From positions 1 through 10,641 of the forward strand of contig JAQUGU010000042.1 in assembly GCA_028683995.1 (NCBI GenBank): 10,641 nt of DNA. The letters run 5' to 3'. This DNA is from Syntrophomonadaceae bacterium. GTDB taxonomy: Bacteria; Bacillota; Syntrophomonadia; Syntrophomonadales; Syntrophomonadaceae. The notes under the pieces were generated by a model that was not told the origin of the DNA, ran no database searches, and was given only the letters and a program-made list of their open reading frames with translations. Shown here piece by piece: positions 5,550 through 10,641 of the stretch. Made by a program: the position numbers and the translations under genes. The stretch's first letter is position 1. Each line of letters begins with the position of its first letter.

Positions 5550-7010
5550 ATGAGCTTTTTGCTTCGAGCATTTTTGCATGTCACCCGTAAAAAAAGTAAA
5601 AGTGCATTACTGTTTGCCGTTCTGTTCATTATCGCCACCTTGGCCCTAACCGGTATATCCATAGGCAATGCCACATCACAGGCACAATCCAATCTTAGGG
5701 CATCATTGGGGGGCAAATTTACCTTATGGCCCAGTATGGATCCACAAAATCCATATGTGAAAACCGAACAGTTTTTCGAGGATGGGCAATTTTGTATAGG
5801 TTGTTATAACACAGAAGCAGTATATCCTGAAATGATTGAGTCCGTTATGAAGGTTGATGGTATTAAATACTATAATGCCGAATTATCGTGGAGTCCTGAC
5901 GCTGATGATTTTAGGTTATGCAAGGGAAGCATGGCACTGCCCCTTGAGGAAAAATATAAGAAGATGGTGAACTGCATAGGCGTGTCGGATACCGAACATA
6001 ATGAATTTTTTACTTCCGGAACCATAAGGTTGGTGAAAGGTAAAAACCTCAAACAGACAGATTCCTATTCAGCCATTATTAGCACGGATCTTGCCGAAAA
6101 AAACGGTTTGATGTTAGGAGATAAACTGCGGTTTCGAACGGCTCAGGGCGATTCAACCAGTTCAACCGCCAGTGCTGGCCGTCTTATCGAATTGAAAATT
6201 GTAGGTATGTTTAAGGTACAGGGGAAGTGTGCTCCCAAAGGTTTTCAAACACCTTATGATATGACTGAGAATTGGATCTTTACTGATAGGGATTCGGCGA
6301 TGGAGGCGGCTTATGGATATACTGGGAAATACCATTATTGTGAAGCCAATTTCTATATTAACGACCCTTCCAAGCTGAATGAAATCGTCAAAAAGGTCAA
6401 AGCTCTTAAACTCAATTGGGTTCCCTACGAGATTAATACGTATAGTGAAAGCTATAAGAAAGCCGCCCTTCCCCTGGAAAGATTGGGGAGCCTGATTCAT
6501 ACCCTGCTCATAATTATTATCATCGTATCCGCCTGTATATTATCACTAATTCTTACCATGTGGGTACGGGACCGCATTCACGAGACCGGAGTTCTGCTGT
6601 CAATGGGGATAAGCAAGGTAAACATCATCGGACAATTTTTAGTCGAGGTAATGTTGATTGCCGTGTTCGCTTTCGGACTGGCCTATTTTTTTGGGAACAC
6701 CATTGCGCAGAATGTAGGAAATACACTAATGAAACAACAAACAGTGCAGCAAGAGCACGATAAATCAGGCGGATTTGCTATATCTTTGGGAACGGAGCAA
6801 AAAAAAGTTGGTGAGACGCCGGTCGAAGCTGAAGGGCCATTGGATCTGGATAACCCGGCGTCGGTTAAAAATATTAAAGTGGAGGTTACAGTGGATGATC
6901 TGCTTGAACTATATAGGCTGGGTATATTAATCATTATCTTATCGGTTGGGATTTCTTCGGTGACGGTCATGAGGCTTAAGCCACGGGAAATTCTCTCTAT
7001 GATGAGCTAA
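5550..7010 (+). CDS. ABC transporter permease, FtsX/MacB type (Vex-like)
   Basis: 486 residues from the ATG at 5550, chosen because AAGGAGG (5534-5540) sits 9 bases upstream. A longer in-frame ATG at 5520 would include the ribosome binding site in the coding region. Layout: cytoplasmic start MSFLLRAFLHVTRKKSK, membrane segment 1 (18-39), a ~275-residue extracytoplasmic MacB-like periplasmic core domain, then membrane segments at about 316-338, 360-384 and 455-475. The cytoplasmic turn RDRIHETGVLLSMGIS is the FtsX coupling motif that contacts the ATPase. The last extracellular loop (385-454) is longer and more charged than usual. The opening VTRKKSKSALLF resembles pneumococcal Vex permeases. 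Such transporters move peptides or act as mechanotransducers; the substrate is unknown. The ATPase gene follows after 14 bases. Confidence 0.9.
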   Translation: MSFLLRAFLHVTRKKSKSALLFAVLFIIATLALTGISIGNATSQAQSNLRASLGGKFTLWPSMDPQNPYVKTEQFFEDGQFCIGCYNTEAVYPEMIESVMKVDGIKYYNAELSWSPDADDFRLCKGSMALPLEEKYKKMVNCIGVSDTEHNEFFTSGTIRLVKGKNLKQTDSYSAIISTDLAEKNGLMLGDKLRFRTAQGDSTSSTASAGRLIELKIVGMFKVQGKCAPKGFQTPYDMTENWIFTDRDSAMEAAYGYTGKYHYCEANFYINDPSKLNEIVKKVKALKLNWVPYEINTYSESYKKAALPLERLGSLIHTLLIIIIIVSACILSLILTMWVRDRIHETGVLLSMGISKVNIIGQFLVEVMLIAVFAFGLAYFFGNTIAQNVGNTLMKQQTVQQEHDKSGGFAISLGTEQKKVGETPVEAEGPLDLDNPASVKNIKVEVTVDDLLELYRLGILIIILSVGISSVTVMRLKPREILSMMS

Positions 7011-7024
7011 AAGAAAGGTGGTGG

Positions 7025-7660
7025 ATGAAAATGCCGGTTTTGGAGATATCAAACCTGACCTACTCTTATAACAACCAGAAAAATGTTCTGGAAAATGTGT
7101 CCGCGCAGATGGAAAGCGGGAAAATGTATGCTATTCTGGGACCGTCCGGCTCCGGCAAGACAACTTTACTATCATTGCTCGGCGGTCTGGACCTGCCTGT
7201 AAACGGTGAAATTATTTTTGATGGAAAGGATATCAAGGACAAAGGGCTAGAATATCATAGACGAAATAATGTGGCGATGATTTTTCAGAACTACAATTTG
7301 ATCGACTATATGAATCCCGTTGAGAATGTCAGATTAATGGCCAAACAGGATCCCCTGCCTATCCTAATGCGCCTGGGGCTTACCCTGGATGAAGCCAGGC
7401 GCAATGTGCTCAAGCTGTCCGGCGGTCAGCAGCAGCGGGTGGCCATAGCTCGGGCACTGGCCTCCGATGCCCCTGTTATCCTGGCGGATGAGCCCACCGG
7501 AAATCTGGACGAAGATACGGCAGCAGAAATTGCCGGCGTTTTAAAAGAAAGCGCCCATGAGTTTCAAAAATGTGTGATAGTTGTCACCCATAATAATGAA
7601 GTCGCGAAACAGGCGGATGTCGTATTCACTTTGAAATATGGCAAGGTTCAGTTGGTTTAA
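7025..7660 (+). CDS. ABC transporter ATP-binding protein (MacB/LolD/Vex2 type)
   Basis: 211 residues, a single nucleotide-binding domain: Walker A GPSGSGKT (39-46), Q-loop Q88 in MIFQNYNLID, signature LSGGQ (131-135), Walker B VILADEP (151-157) with catalytic E156, D-loop NLDEDT and switch H189 in VTHNNE. All catalytic residues are present. It is slightly shorter than the usual 220-240 residues, with the helical subdomain before the signature compressed. The ribosome binding site AAAGGTGG lies 3 bases before the ATG at 7025 but 9 before the ATG at 7031, so the protein may in fact begin MPVLEISN. It powers the permease encoded 14 bases upstream. The two form one operon with its own activated promoter. 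The gene converges on hicB2. Confidence 0.93.
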   Translation: MKMPVLEISNLTYSYNNQKNVLENVSAQMESGKMYAILGPSGSGKTTLLSLLGGLDLPVNGEIIFDGKDIKDKGLEYHRRNNVAMIFQNYNLIDYMNPVENVRLMAKQDPLPILMRLGLTLDEARRNVLKLSGGQQQRVAIARALASDAPVILADEPTGNLDEDTAAEIAGVLKESAHEFQKCVIVVTHNNEVAKQADVVFTLKYGKVQLV

Positions 7661-7724
7661 TGATTATGGATTTATCCAGTTTTAGATTGTAATTGGGAAT
7701 AAAAGACATGCCCTGTATAATATT

Positions 7725-8057
7725 TTAGTCCACAGTGTGTCGAATGGCATCCTCCACGAATGCATTGAGGGACACGCCGCGGGCAGACGCTGCAAGCGCG
7801 GCTTTGCGGTGCAACTCCGGCTGAATGCGGACATTGAAAGAGCCTTTGAACGGCTTTTCGGGCTGTTTACCGCTTTTTTCGCAGAATTCCAGATATTCAT
7901 CAACAGCATTATGGAAGTCTTCGGTAAGAGTTTTCACGCTGTCACCTTCGAATGAAAGCATATTTTTTATGCCGATAACTCTACCGTGAAATACTGCATC
8001 TTCTTCGGAAAATTCAATGCTGCCAGTGTAGCCCCGATAATGAATGTAGTTGCTCAT
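7725..8057 (-). CDS. hicB: HicB-type antitoxin of the second HicAB module
   Basis: 110 residues on the minus strand. The N-terminal RNase H-like fold is seen in YRGYTGSIEFSEEDAVFHGR, then IGIKNMLSFEGDSV and LTEDFHNAVDEYLEFCEKSG. The C-terminal ribbon-helix-helix is FNVRIQPELHRKAALAASAR followed by GVSLNAFVEDAIRHTV. This length and the KPFKGSFNVRI linker are typical of the HicB subgroup paired with GSR-type HicA. Its ATG overlaps the hicA2 stop (ATGA at 8054-8057) and GAAAGGGG precedes it, so it is translated by coupling. It is expected to neutralise HicA2 and, through its DNA-binding domain, to repress the promoter whose -35 lies in the 20-base palindrome at 8353-8372. The gene is visibly richer in G+C than the lipoprotein gene on the left. 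Confidence 0.9.
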   Translation of the reverse strand: MSNYIHYRGYTGSIEFSEEDAVFHGRVIGIKNMLSFEGDSVKTLTEDFHNAVDEYLEFCEKSGKQPEKPFKGSFNVRIQPELHRKAALAASARGVSLNAFVEDAIRHTVD

Positions 8058-8308
8058 AACAATCCCCTTTCTTGTAAGGCGGTAATAACATCCTCCACTT
8101 GATACGGCTTGAGGATGTTTCTGGGGTGCGGCTTGTGCAGCCGGATGTAATCGCCGTCCCCATTGGTGAAAGCTACTCTTGAACCGCTTGTTTTACCCAA
8201 GTTGGTCTGCTCATAATCGAAGTAACCAAGCAGAGCGGTTAATTCTTCAAAAGTGAAATCTTTTGGTTTTGATAGCAGACGAGCCATCAACTTTTCTTTT
8301 TTACTCAA
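8054..8308 (-). CDS. hicA: HicA-like toxin with Arg in place of the catalytic His
   Basis: 84 residues if the TTG at 8306-8308 is the start, giving MSKKEKLMARLLSKPKDFTF. I prefer it to a start at 8356 because AGGCGGTGAA lies just upstream of the TTG, exactly as in hicA1, and because the predicted promoter lies between the two candidates. It aligns with HicA1 (RLLSKPKDFTFEELTALLGY against RIVNNPKDVNYKELDKLLLK). The loop reads GKTSGSRVAFT, so R44 stands where HicA1 has catalytic H43. This GSR variant, with the downstream RLHKPHPRNILKPYQ block, is as I recall a common HicA subfamily, so the substitution is not obviously inactivating. Its stop overlaps the hicB2 start by four bases. Confidence 0.85.
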   Translation of the reverse strand: MSKKEKLMARLLSKPKDFTFEELTALLGYFDYEQTNLGKTSGSRVAFTNGDGDYIRLHKPHPRNILKPYQVEDVITALQERGLL

Positions 8309-8328
8309 TATCTTCACCGCCTGGTTAT

Positions 8329-8357
8329 AGTATATCCAGTTTTCAAGAAGATGCAAC
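8329..8357 (-). promoter_or_regulatory. Predicted promoter of hicA2-hicB2
   Basis: On the minus strand TTGCAT (8357-8352) and TATACT (8334-8329) are spaced 17 bases apart, about 20 bases ahead of the TTG start. The -35 hexamer overlaps the 20-base palindrome 8353-8372. Confidence 0.6.
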
Positions 8358-8372
8358 TAAATTTAGTTGCAC
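8353..8372. promoter_or_regulatory. Perfect 20-base palindrome, probable HicB2 operator
   Basis: TGCAACTAAATTTAGTTGCA is identical to its own reverse complement. It covers most of the -35 element of the hicA2 promoter, so a dimeric protein bound here would block transcription. The ribbon-helix-helix domain of HicB2 is the obvious candidate. Nothing of the kind is seen upstream of hicA1. Confidence 0.6.
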
Positions 8373-8394
8373 GATGAAATTATTTTATTCCGCT

Positions 8395-8520
8395 TGCATT
8401 GAGCATGCAGAATGTTAAGGGGCAAGACAGAGGACCGATAACCGGAAGGTGAAGGGATAGAGCCCCGGAATGTGTGAAAATCGAGTAGGGGCGGGTCTCA
8501 AAGATACCCCTTACAATAGA
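8395..8520. other. Purine-rich, hairpin-forming non-coding segment of unknown nature
   Basis: This segment is G- and A-rich on the plus strand and unlike the AT-rich DNA on either side. It holds short stems: GGG-ATAGAG-CCC within a CCG/CGG pair near 8440-8468, and GGGTCTCAAAGATACCC at 8493-8509. No convincing protein is encoded on the plus strand; a 45-codon frame on the minus strand (from ETRPYSIFTHSGALSLHL) is probably fortuitous. It could be the remnant of a structured RNA, such as a group II intron, but I cannot confirm this by eye. Confidence 0.25.
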
Positions 8521-8541
8521 GAGAAATTTGCTTTGTCCAGA

Positions 8542-8567
8542 TCAGTATAGCACTGGGTAATATTGTA
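8542..8567 (+). repeat. Direct repeat copy B (26 bases)
   Basis: Same sequence and orientation as 1626-1651 with one mismatch. It lies between the purine-rich segment and an unrecognised ORF whose TTG candidate start falls inside the repeat. The distance between the copies is about 6.9 kb. Confidence 0.65.
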
Positions 8568-8769
8568 CTTTGGTGGTGGCTTTGATAAAATGAGCCGTGT
8601 TCTCAATGATATGGGAAGAGAATATGGAAATGAGGCGTGGCTTGAGGCGCCCGGTCGTTTTAAAGAAGGAGCCGTAATCATCTCTGAAATCACGAATGTC
8701 ATCGTGGCTTATCTCACCGGGGAAAACTACAAGACGGACGAAAAATTACGAGTTTATGCACTAAACTGA
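8563..8769 (+). CDS. Unrecognised ORF, probable C-terminal gene fragment
   Basis: The frame is open from a TTG at 8563 to a TGA at 8767-8769 and encodes YFGGGFDKMSRVLNDMGREY, then GNEAWLEAPGRFKEGAVIIS and EITNVIVAYLTGENYKTDEK. The composition looks like a real globular protein, with an amphipathic helix, an acidic stretch and a hydrophobic segment. I do not recognise the family. No ribosome binding site precedes the TTG or the internal ATG at 8590, and the left boundary falls within direct repeat copy B, so it is more likely the tail of a gene disrupted at the repeat than a complete small gene. Confidence 0.35.
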   Translation: MYFGGGFDKMSRVLNDMGREYGNEAWLEAPGRFKEGAVIISEITNVIVAYLTGENYKTDEKLRVYALN

Positions 8770-8815
8770 ATTTGACAATTCCATAACTTGTTTTATGCCG
8801 TTGAGCAAGTATCGT

Positions 8816-8929
8816 TCATTGTTTTATTTCGCCCCATAATTGTCCTAAACCTGGTTCTTTAACCCAATACTCAATATATTCCCAATACAGTTTTTCGGTT
8901 GGTATTTTATTATACTGCTTACAAGATAA
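8816..8929 (-). pseudogene. C-terminal scrap of an unidentified protein
   Basis: On the minus strand a 37-codon frame after a TAG at 8932-8930 reads SCKQYNKIPTEKLYWEYIEY then WVKEPGLGQLWGEIKQ and stops at 8816. The residue make-up (W, Y and E-rich helix, then a polar end) looks like a genuine protein C-terminus, but there is no start codon or ribosome binding site. The family is not recognised. The rest of 8770-8969 holds nothing else I can name. Confidence 0.25.
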
Positions 8930-8969
8930 CTAGTGTTTTTCCCGGCTAGAGTCTTTCATTATGAGCTAT

Positions 8970-9563
8970 TTACAATGTATCGGTCAGGCTTTTTGGCAAT
9001 GTTATCGAAAAAGAGCTTCCTTCTCCGGGGGTACTTTCAGCAGTAATCGTACCTCCGTGTCCTTCCAGGATAAGCGCTGTAATAGCCAGTCCCAGCCCGG
9101 CTCCCCCGTAATGGCGCGAGCGGGAGCGTTCTATCCGGTAGAACGCTTCAAAAATGTGCGTCAGTTCTTCTTTTGCCATACCTATTCCTGTATCCTCGAC
9201 AGTTATCAATATGTCGTTTTGGCGATCATCAAAAACTATGGCTACTTCACCACCAGCGCGATTATAGCGAACCGCATTTTCAATAACATTACTAAAGGCG
9301 CGGCTTAGCAATGCTTCCTTGCCGGTACAATAAACATCGTCACCCGCCTCCTGGTGTAGTGCAACCTGATACTGTTCAGCCACCGGCTCCATTGCTGCCA
9401 TTATTTCGGCTATCATGACCTTCAAGTTTATTTTTTCCCGGGGTTCAATTGTTCCACTGCCGGACATAGCCAATAGATCATCGATTAGCTGTTTTAAGCG
9501 CTCCAGTTGCCGGTTTATTACGCCGGTTTTTCTTTTTTGGGAGTGGCTTGTTCTACGCTCTAA
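8970..9563 (-). pseudogene. Sensor histidine kinase remnant lacking its N-terminus and H-box
   Basis: The minus-strand frame is open from just after a TAA at 9566-9564 to the stop at 8970, about 197 codons. It begins in the second helix of the dimerisation domain (GVINRQLERLKQLIDDLLAM) and continues through an intact HATPase domain: N-box AFSNVIENAVRYNRAGG, G1 DTGIGM, F-box IFEAFYRIERS, G2 GGAGLGLAIT, and the closing strands GGTITAESTPGEGSSFSITL. The phosphoacceptor His and all sensor, membrane and HAMP parts are missing; the upstream DNA is unrelated. The nearest possible starts (a TTG at 9473) lack a ribosome binding site. No cognate regulator is next to it. The classical G1 box shows it is not a copy of the kinase at 4286-5395. 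It is probably non-functional; an isolated ATPase domain product is the alternative. Confidence 0.75.
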
Positions 9564-9632
9564 TTATCAACAGCAGGCCTTTTGAGTAAACTGATGTTAA
9601 GATAATTAAAAAAGACATAGGAGTATGCATTT

Positions 9633-9776
9633 ATAAAGAAAAAAAGGCAGGTCATAGTTATAGGGGGAGGGGCAGCGGGAATGATAGCTGCTATTTCTGC
9701 CCGCAGGTTGGGCGCTGATGTCACCATATCTAAACAGCAATCATTTTTCCGTGCTATTTGGCTGCCGTATCTTTAA
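9633..9776 (+). pseudogene. N-terminal fragment of a BaiN/HI0933-type flavoprotein with ATA in the start position
   Basis: The frame beginning ATA at 9633 reads IKKKRQVIVIGGGAAGMIAA, then ISARRLGADVT. This is the N-terminal FAD-binding beta-alpha-beta unit (GGGAAG) of the BaiN/HI0933/YhiN family. The expected initiator methionine before KKK is ATA rather than ATG, and an AGGAG box lies nine bases upstream, so the start itself appears mutated. After GADVT the frame becomes unrelated (SKQQSFFRAIWLPYL) and stops at 9774-9776. Family members are about 400 residues. The following ~55 bases contain another short open stretch (FRFGGNAIFNYNNLP) that I cannot place. Confidence 0.6.
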
Positions 9777-9831
9777 GTAGATTTATATTCAGATTCGGAG
9801 GAAATGCTATCTTCAATTATAATAACCTGCC

Positions 9832-9860
9832 TTGCCTGGATGTAGACTCTCAAGTATAAT
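9832..9860 (+). promoter_or_regulatory. Predicted promoter of the Uma2-family gene
   Basis: TTGCCT (9832-9837) and a perfect TATAAT (9855-9860) are separated by 17 bases. The start codon is 73 bases downstream with AAAGGAGG at 9918-9925, so the gene is probably transcribed alone. Confidence 0.6.
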
Positions 9861-9932
9861 GAAACTATGGTTTTGTAAATATTTACAGCAGGCTGGCAAC
9901 AAAATGAGACAGTTCCCAAAGGAGGTAGCATT

Positions 9933-10517
9933 ATGTCCATATCCTCCCCTAAACCGGACAGGAAATATACCTATGGTGACTACTTGCATTGGCCTGATGA
10001 GGAAAGATGGGAAATAATCGACGGAGTGCCCTATGATATGAGCCCGGCACCCTCAACCGAGCACCAGAATATTTCTGCACAACTATTAGGACAATTGATT
10101 GCGTTTGCTGCCAACAAATCCTGCCGGGTATTTCATGCCCCCTTTGATGTGCGCCTGCCCCGGAGAAAAGAAAAAGATGAGGAAATAGACACGGTAGTGC
10201 AGCCTGACCTGTGCGTCATCTGTGACCCGACCAGGCTCGACGCCCAAGGCTGCAAGGGCGCTCCCGACCTGGTGGTGGAAATAATCTCTCCTGCAACCGC
10301 TAAAAAAGACCTGGCGGAAAAGTATAATCTCTACGAAAAGAGCGGGGTCAAAGAATACTGGGTCGTCTTTCCGAAGGATAAGGTTCTCCAGGTATATCAT
10401 TTAAATGACAAAGATATTTACGAAAAAACCGGAACCTATTACGCCGACGATACCCTGCCGTGCGAACTCTTCCCAGGCCTGGAAATCGACCTGGCCAGGG
10501 TTTTTGCCAACATTTAA
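9933..10517 (+). CDS. Uma2-family PD-(D/E)XK endonuclease-like protein (DUF820)
   Basis: 194 residues, the normal size. Hallmarks in order: the TYGDYLHWPDEERWEIIDG opening with E27/E28 and the DG turn; PSTEHQNISAQLLGQL helix; PFDVRLPRR; the nuclease core VVQPDLCVI with D92 and DLVVEIISP with E116; the basic residues K124/K125 and K130 in KKDLAEKYNLYEKSGVKEYW; and a VVFPKDKVLQVYHL strand. These correspond to the restriction-endonuclease-like active site, so the fold is intact. The physiological role of Uma2 proteins is poorly defined; they are multicopy in cyanobacteria, Chloroflexi and some Clostridia and are sometimes mobile. The ATG follows AAAGGAGG at a good distance, and a sigma-A-like promoter is present. 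Codons are more G/C-ending than in the lipoprotein gene. The 124 bases after the stop hold no gene or terminator I can identify. Confidence 0.9.
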   Translation: MSISSPKPDRKYTYGDYLHWPDEERWEIIDGVPYDMSPAPSTEHQNISAQLLGQLIAFAANKSCRVFHAPFDVRLPRRKEKDEEIDTVVQPDLCVICDPTRLDAQGCKGAPDLVVEIISPATAKKDLAEKYNLYEKSGVKEYWVVFPKDKVLQVYHLNDKDIYEKTGTYYADDTLPCELFPGLEIDLARVFANI

Positions 10518-10641
10518 TATTTTATTTAGACCGACCTGATATGTATAAAACTACTCCATTTATCCCTCTATTTCCTTGCAGGGCACATTTATTGCACCAA
10601 AATGCTCCAATCTAAGTTCATTCCATTGCCGATTTCTGCAA

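Noticed and set aside
1626..8567. CRISPR array or transposase gene associated with the repeats
   Set aside because: There are only two copies 6.9 kb apart, with no regular spacers, and no transposase or recombinase is encoded in the window.
8961..9308. A 115-codon plus-strand open frame
   Set aside because: It is antisense to the HATPase domain of the kinase remnant, which has all recognisable motifs; this frame is only its shadow.
3624..9563. The kinase remnant at 8970-9563 as a duplicate of the intact kinase
   Set aside because: Their ATPase domains differ clearly: classical DTGIGM G1 box against ENECEPI, and the closing strands differ as well.
1604..9776. The flavoprotein pieces at 1604-2488 and 9633-9776 as two halves of one split gene
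   Set aside because: The right piece (GGGAAGMIAAISARRLGADV) fits BaiN/HI0933 proteins, whereas the left piece fits COG2509; they are also 7 kb apart in an order opposite to that of a simple insertion.
10086..10400. A 104-codon minus-strand open frame
   Set aside because: It is antisense to the Uma2 nuclease core, with no ribosome binding site or motif.
10518..10641. A minus-strand frame at the right edge containing FWCNKCALQGNRG
   Set aside because: It is about 30 codons with a stop immediately upstream and no start; a single CxxC is not enough to claim a gene.

Overview
The window looks like chromosomal DNA from an anaerobic, spore-former-type Firmicute (Clostridia; a Peptococcaceae- or Sporomusa-like background is my guess). 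The reasons are the moderate to low G+C, strong AGGAGG-type ribosome binding sites, GTG and TTG starts, a lipoprotein signal, a VncRS/Vex-like two-component plus ABC transporter cassette, HicAB modules and a Uma2 nuclease. The taxonomic reading is inference. The window is an accessory, partly decaying region: intact small operons are interspersed with at least five gene remnants.

Left part (1-2500): a broken C39-like cysteine peptidase fragment, a strong hairpin, then an intact lipoprotein that reads as a six-bladed beta-propeller (335-1498). A tiny coupled ORF follows (1498-1599), then the C-terminal half of a COG2509-type FAD-dependent dehydrogenase whose N-terminal FAD-binding part has been replaced by unrelated repeat-bearing DNA (1604-2488).

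Central part (2640-8372): toxin-antitoxin operon hicA1-hicB1 on the plus strand; a truncated GNAT acetyltransferase on the minus strand; an OmpR-type response regulator and a histidine kinase (overlapping ATGA); an intrinsic terminator; an FtsX/MacB-type ABC permease and its ATPase; then a second toxin-antitoxin operon, hicA2-hicB2, on the minus strand, converging on the ATPase. The regulator operon and the transporter operon each carry the same 18-base element, TTCATACTGGTTCCATAT, with a -10 hexamer starting exactly 26 bases after the element's first base in both cases. I read this as the response regulator's own operator, so the kinase/regulator pair probably autoregulates and switches on the transporter, in a VncRS/Vex or antimicrobial-peptide-detoxification style. 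hicA2 has a promoter whose -35 lies in a perfect 20-base palindrome, a likely HicB2 operator.

Right part (8373-10641): a purine-rich, hairpin-forming non-coding segment, an unrecognised 68-codon ORF, a minus-strand C-terminal scrap, a histidine kinase remnant lacking its H-box (minus strand), the first ~30 codons of a BaiN/HI0933-type flavoprotein with ATA where a start codon is expected, and an intact Uma2-family PD-(D/E)XK nuclease with a good promoter. A 26-base sequence occurs in direct orientation at 1626 and 8542 (25/26 identical), bracketing the block that holds both HicAB modules and the two-component/ABC cassette.
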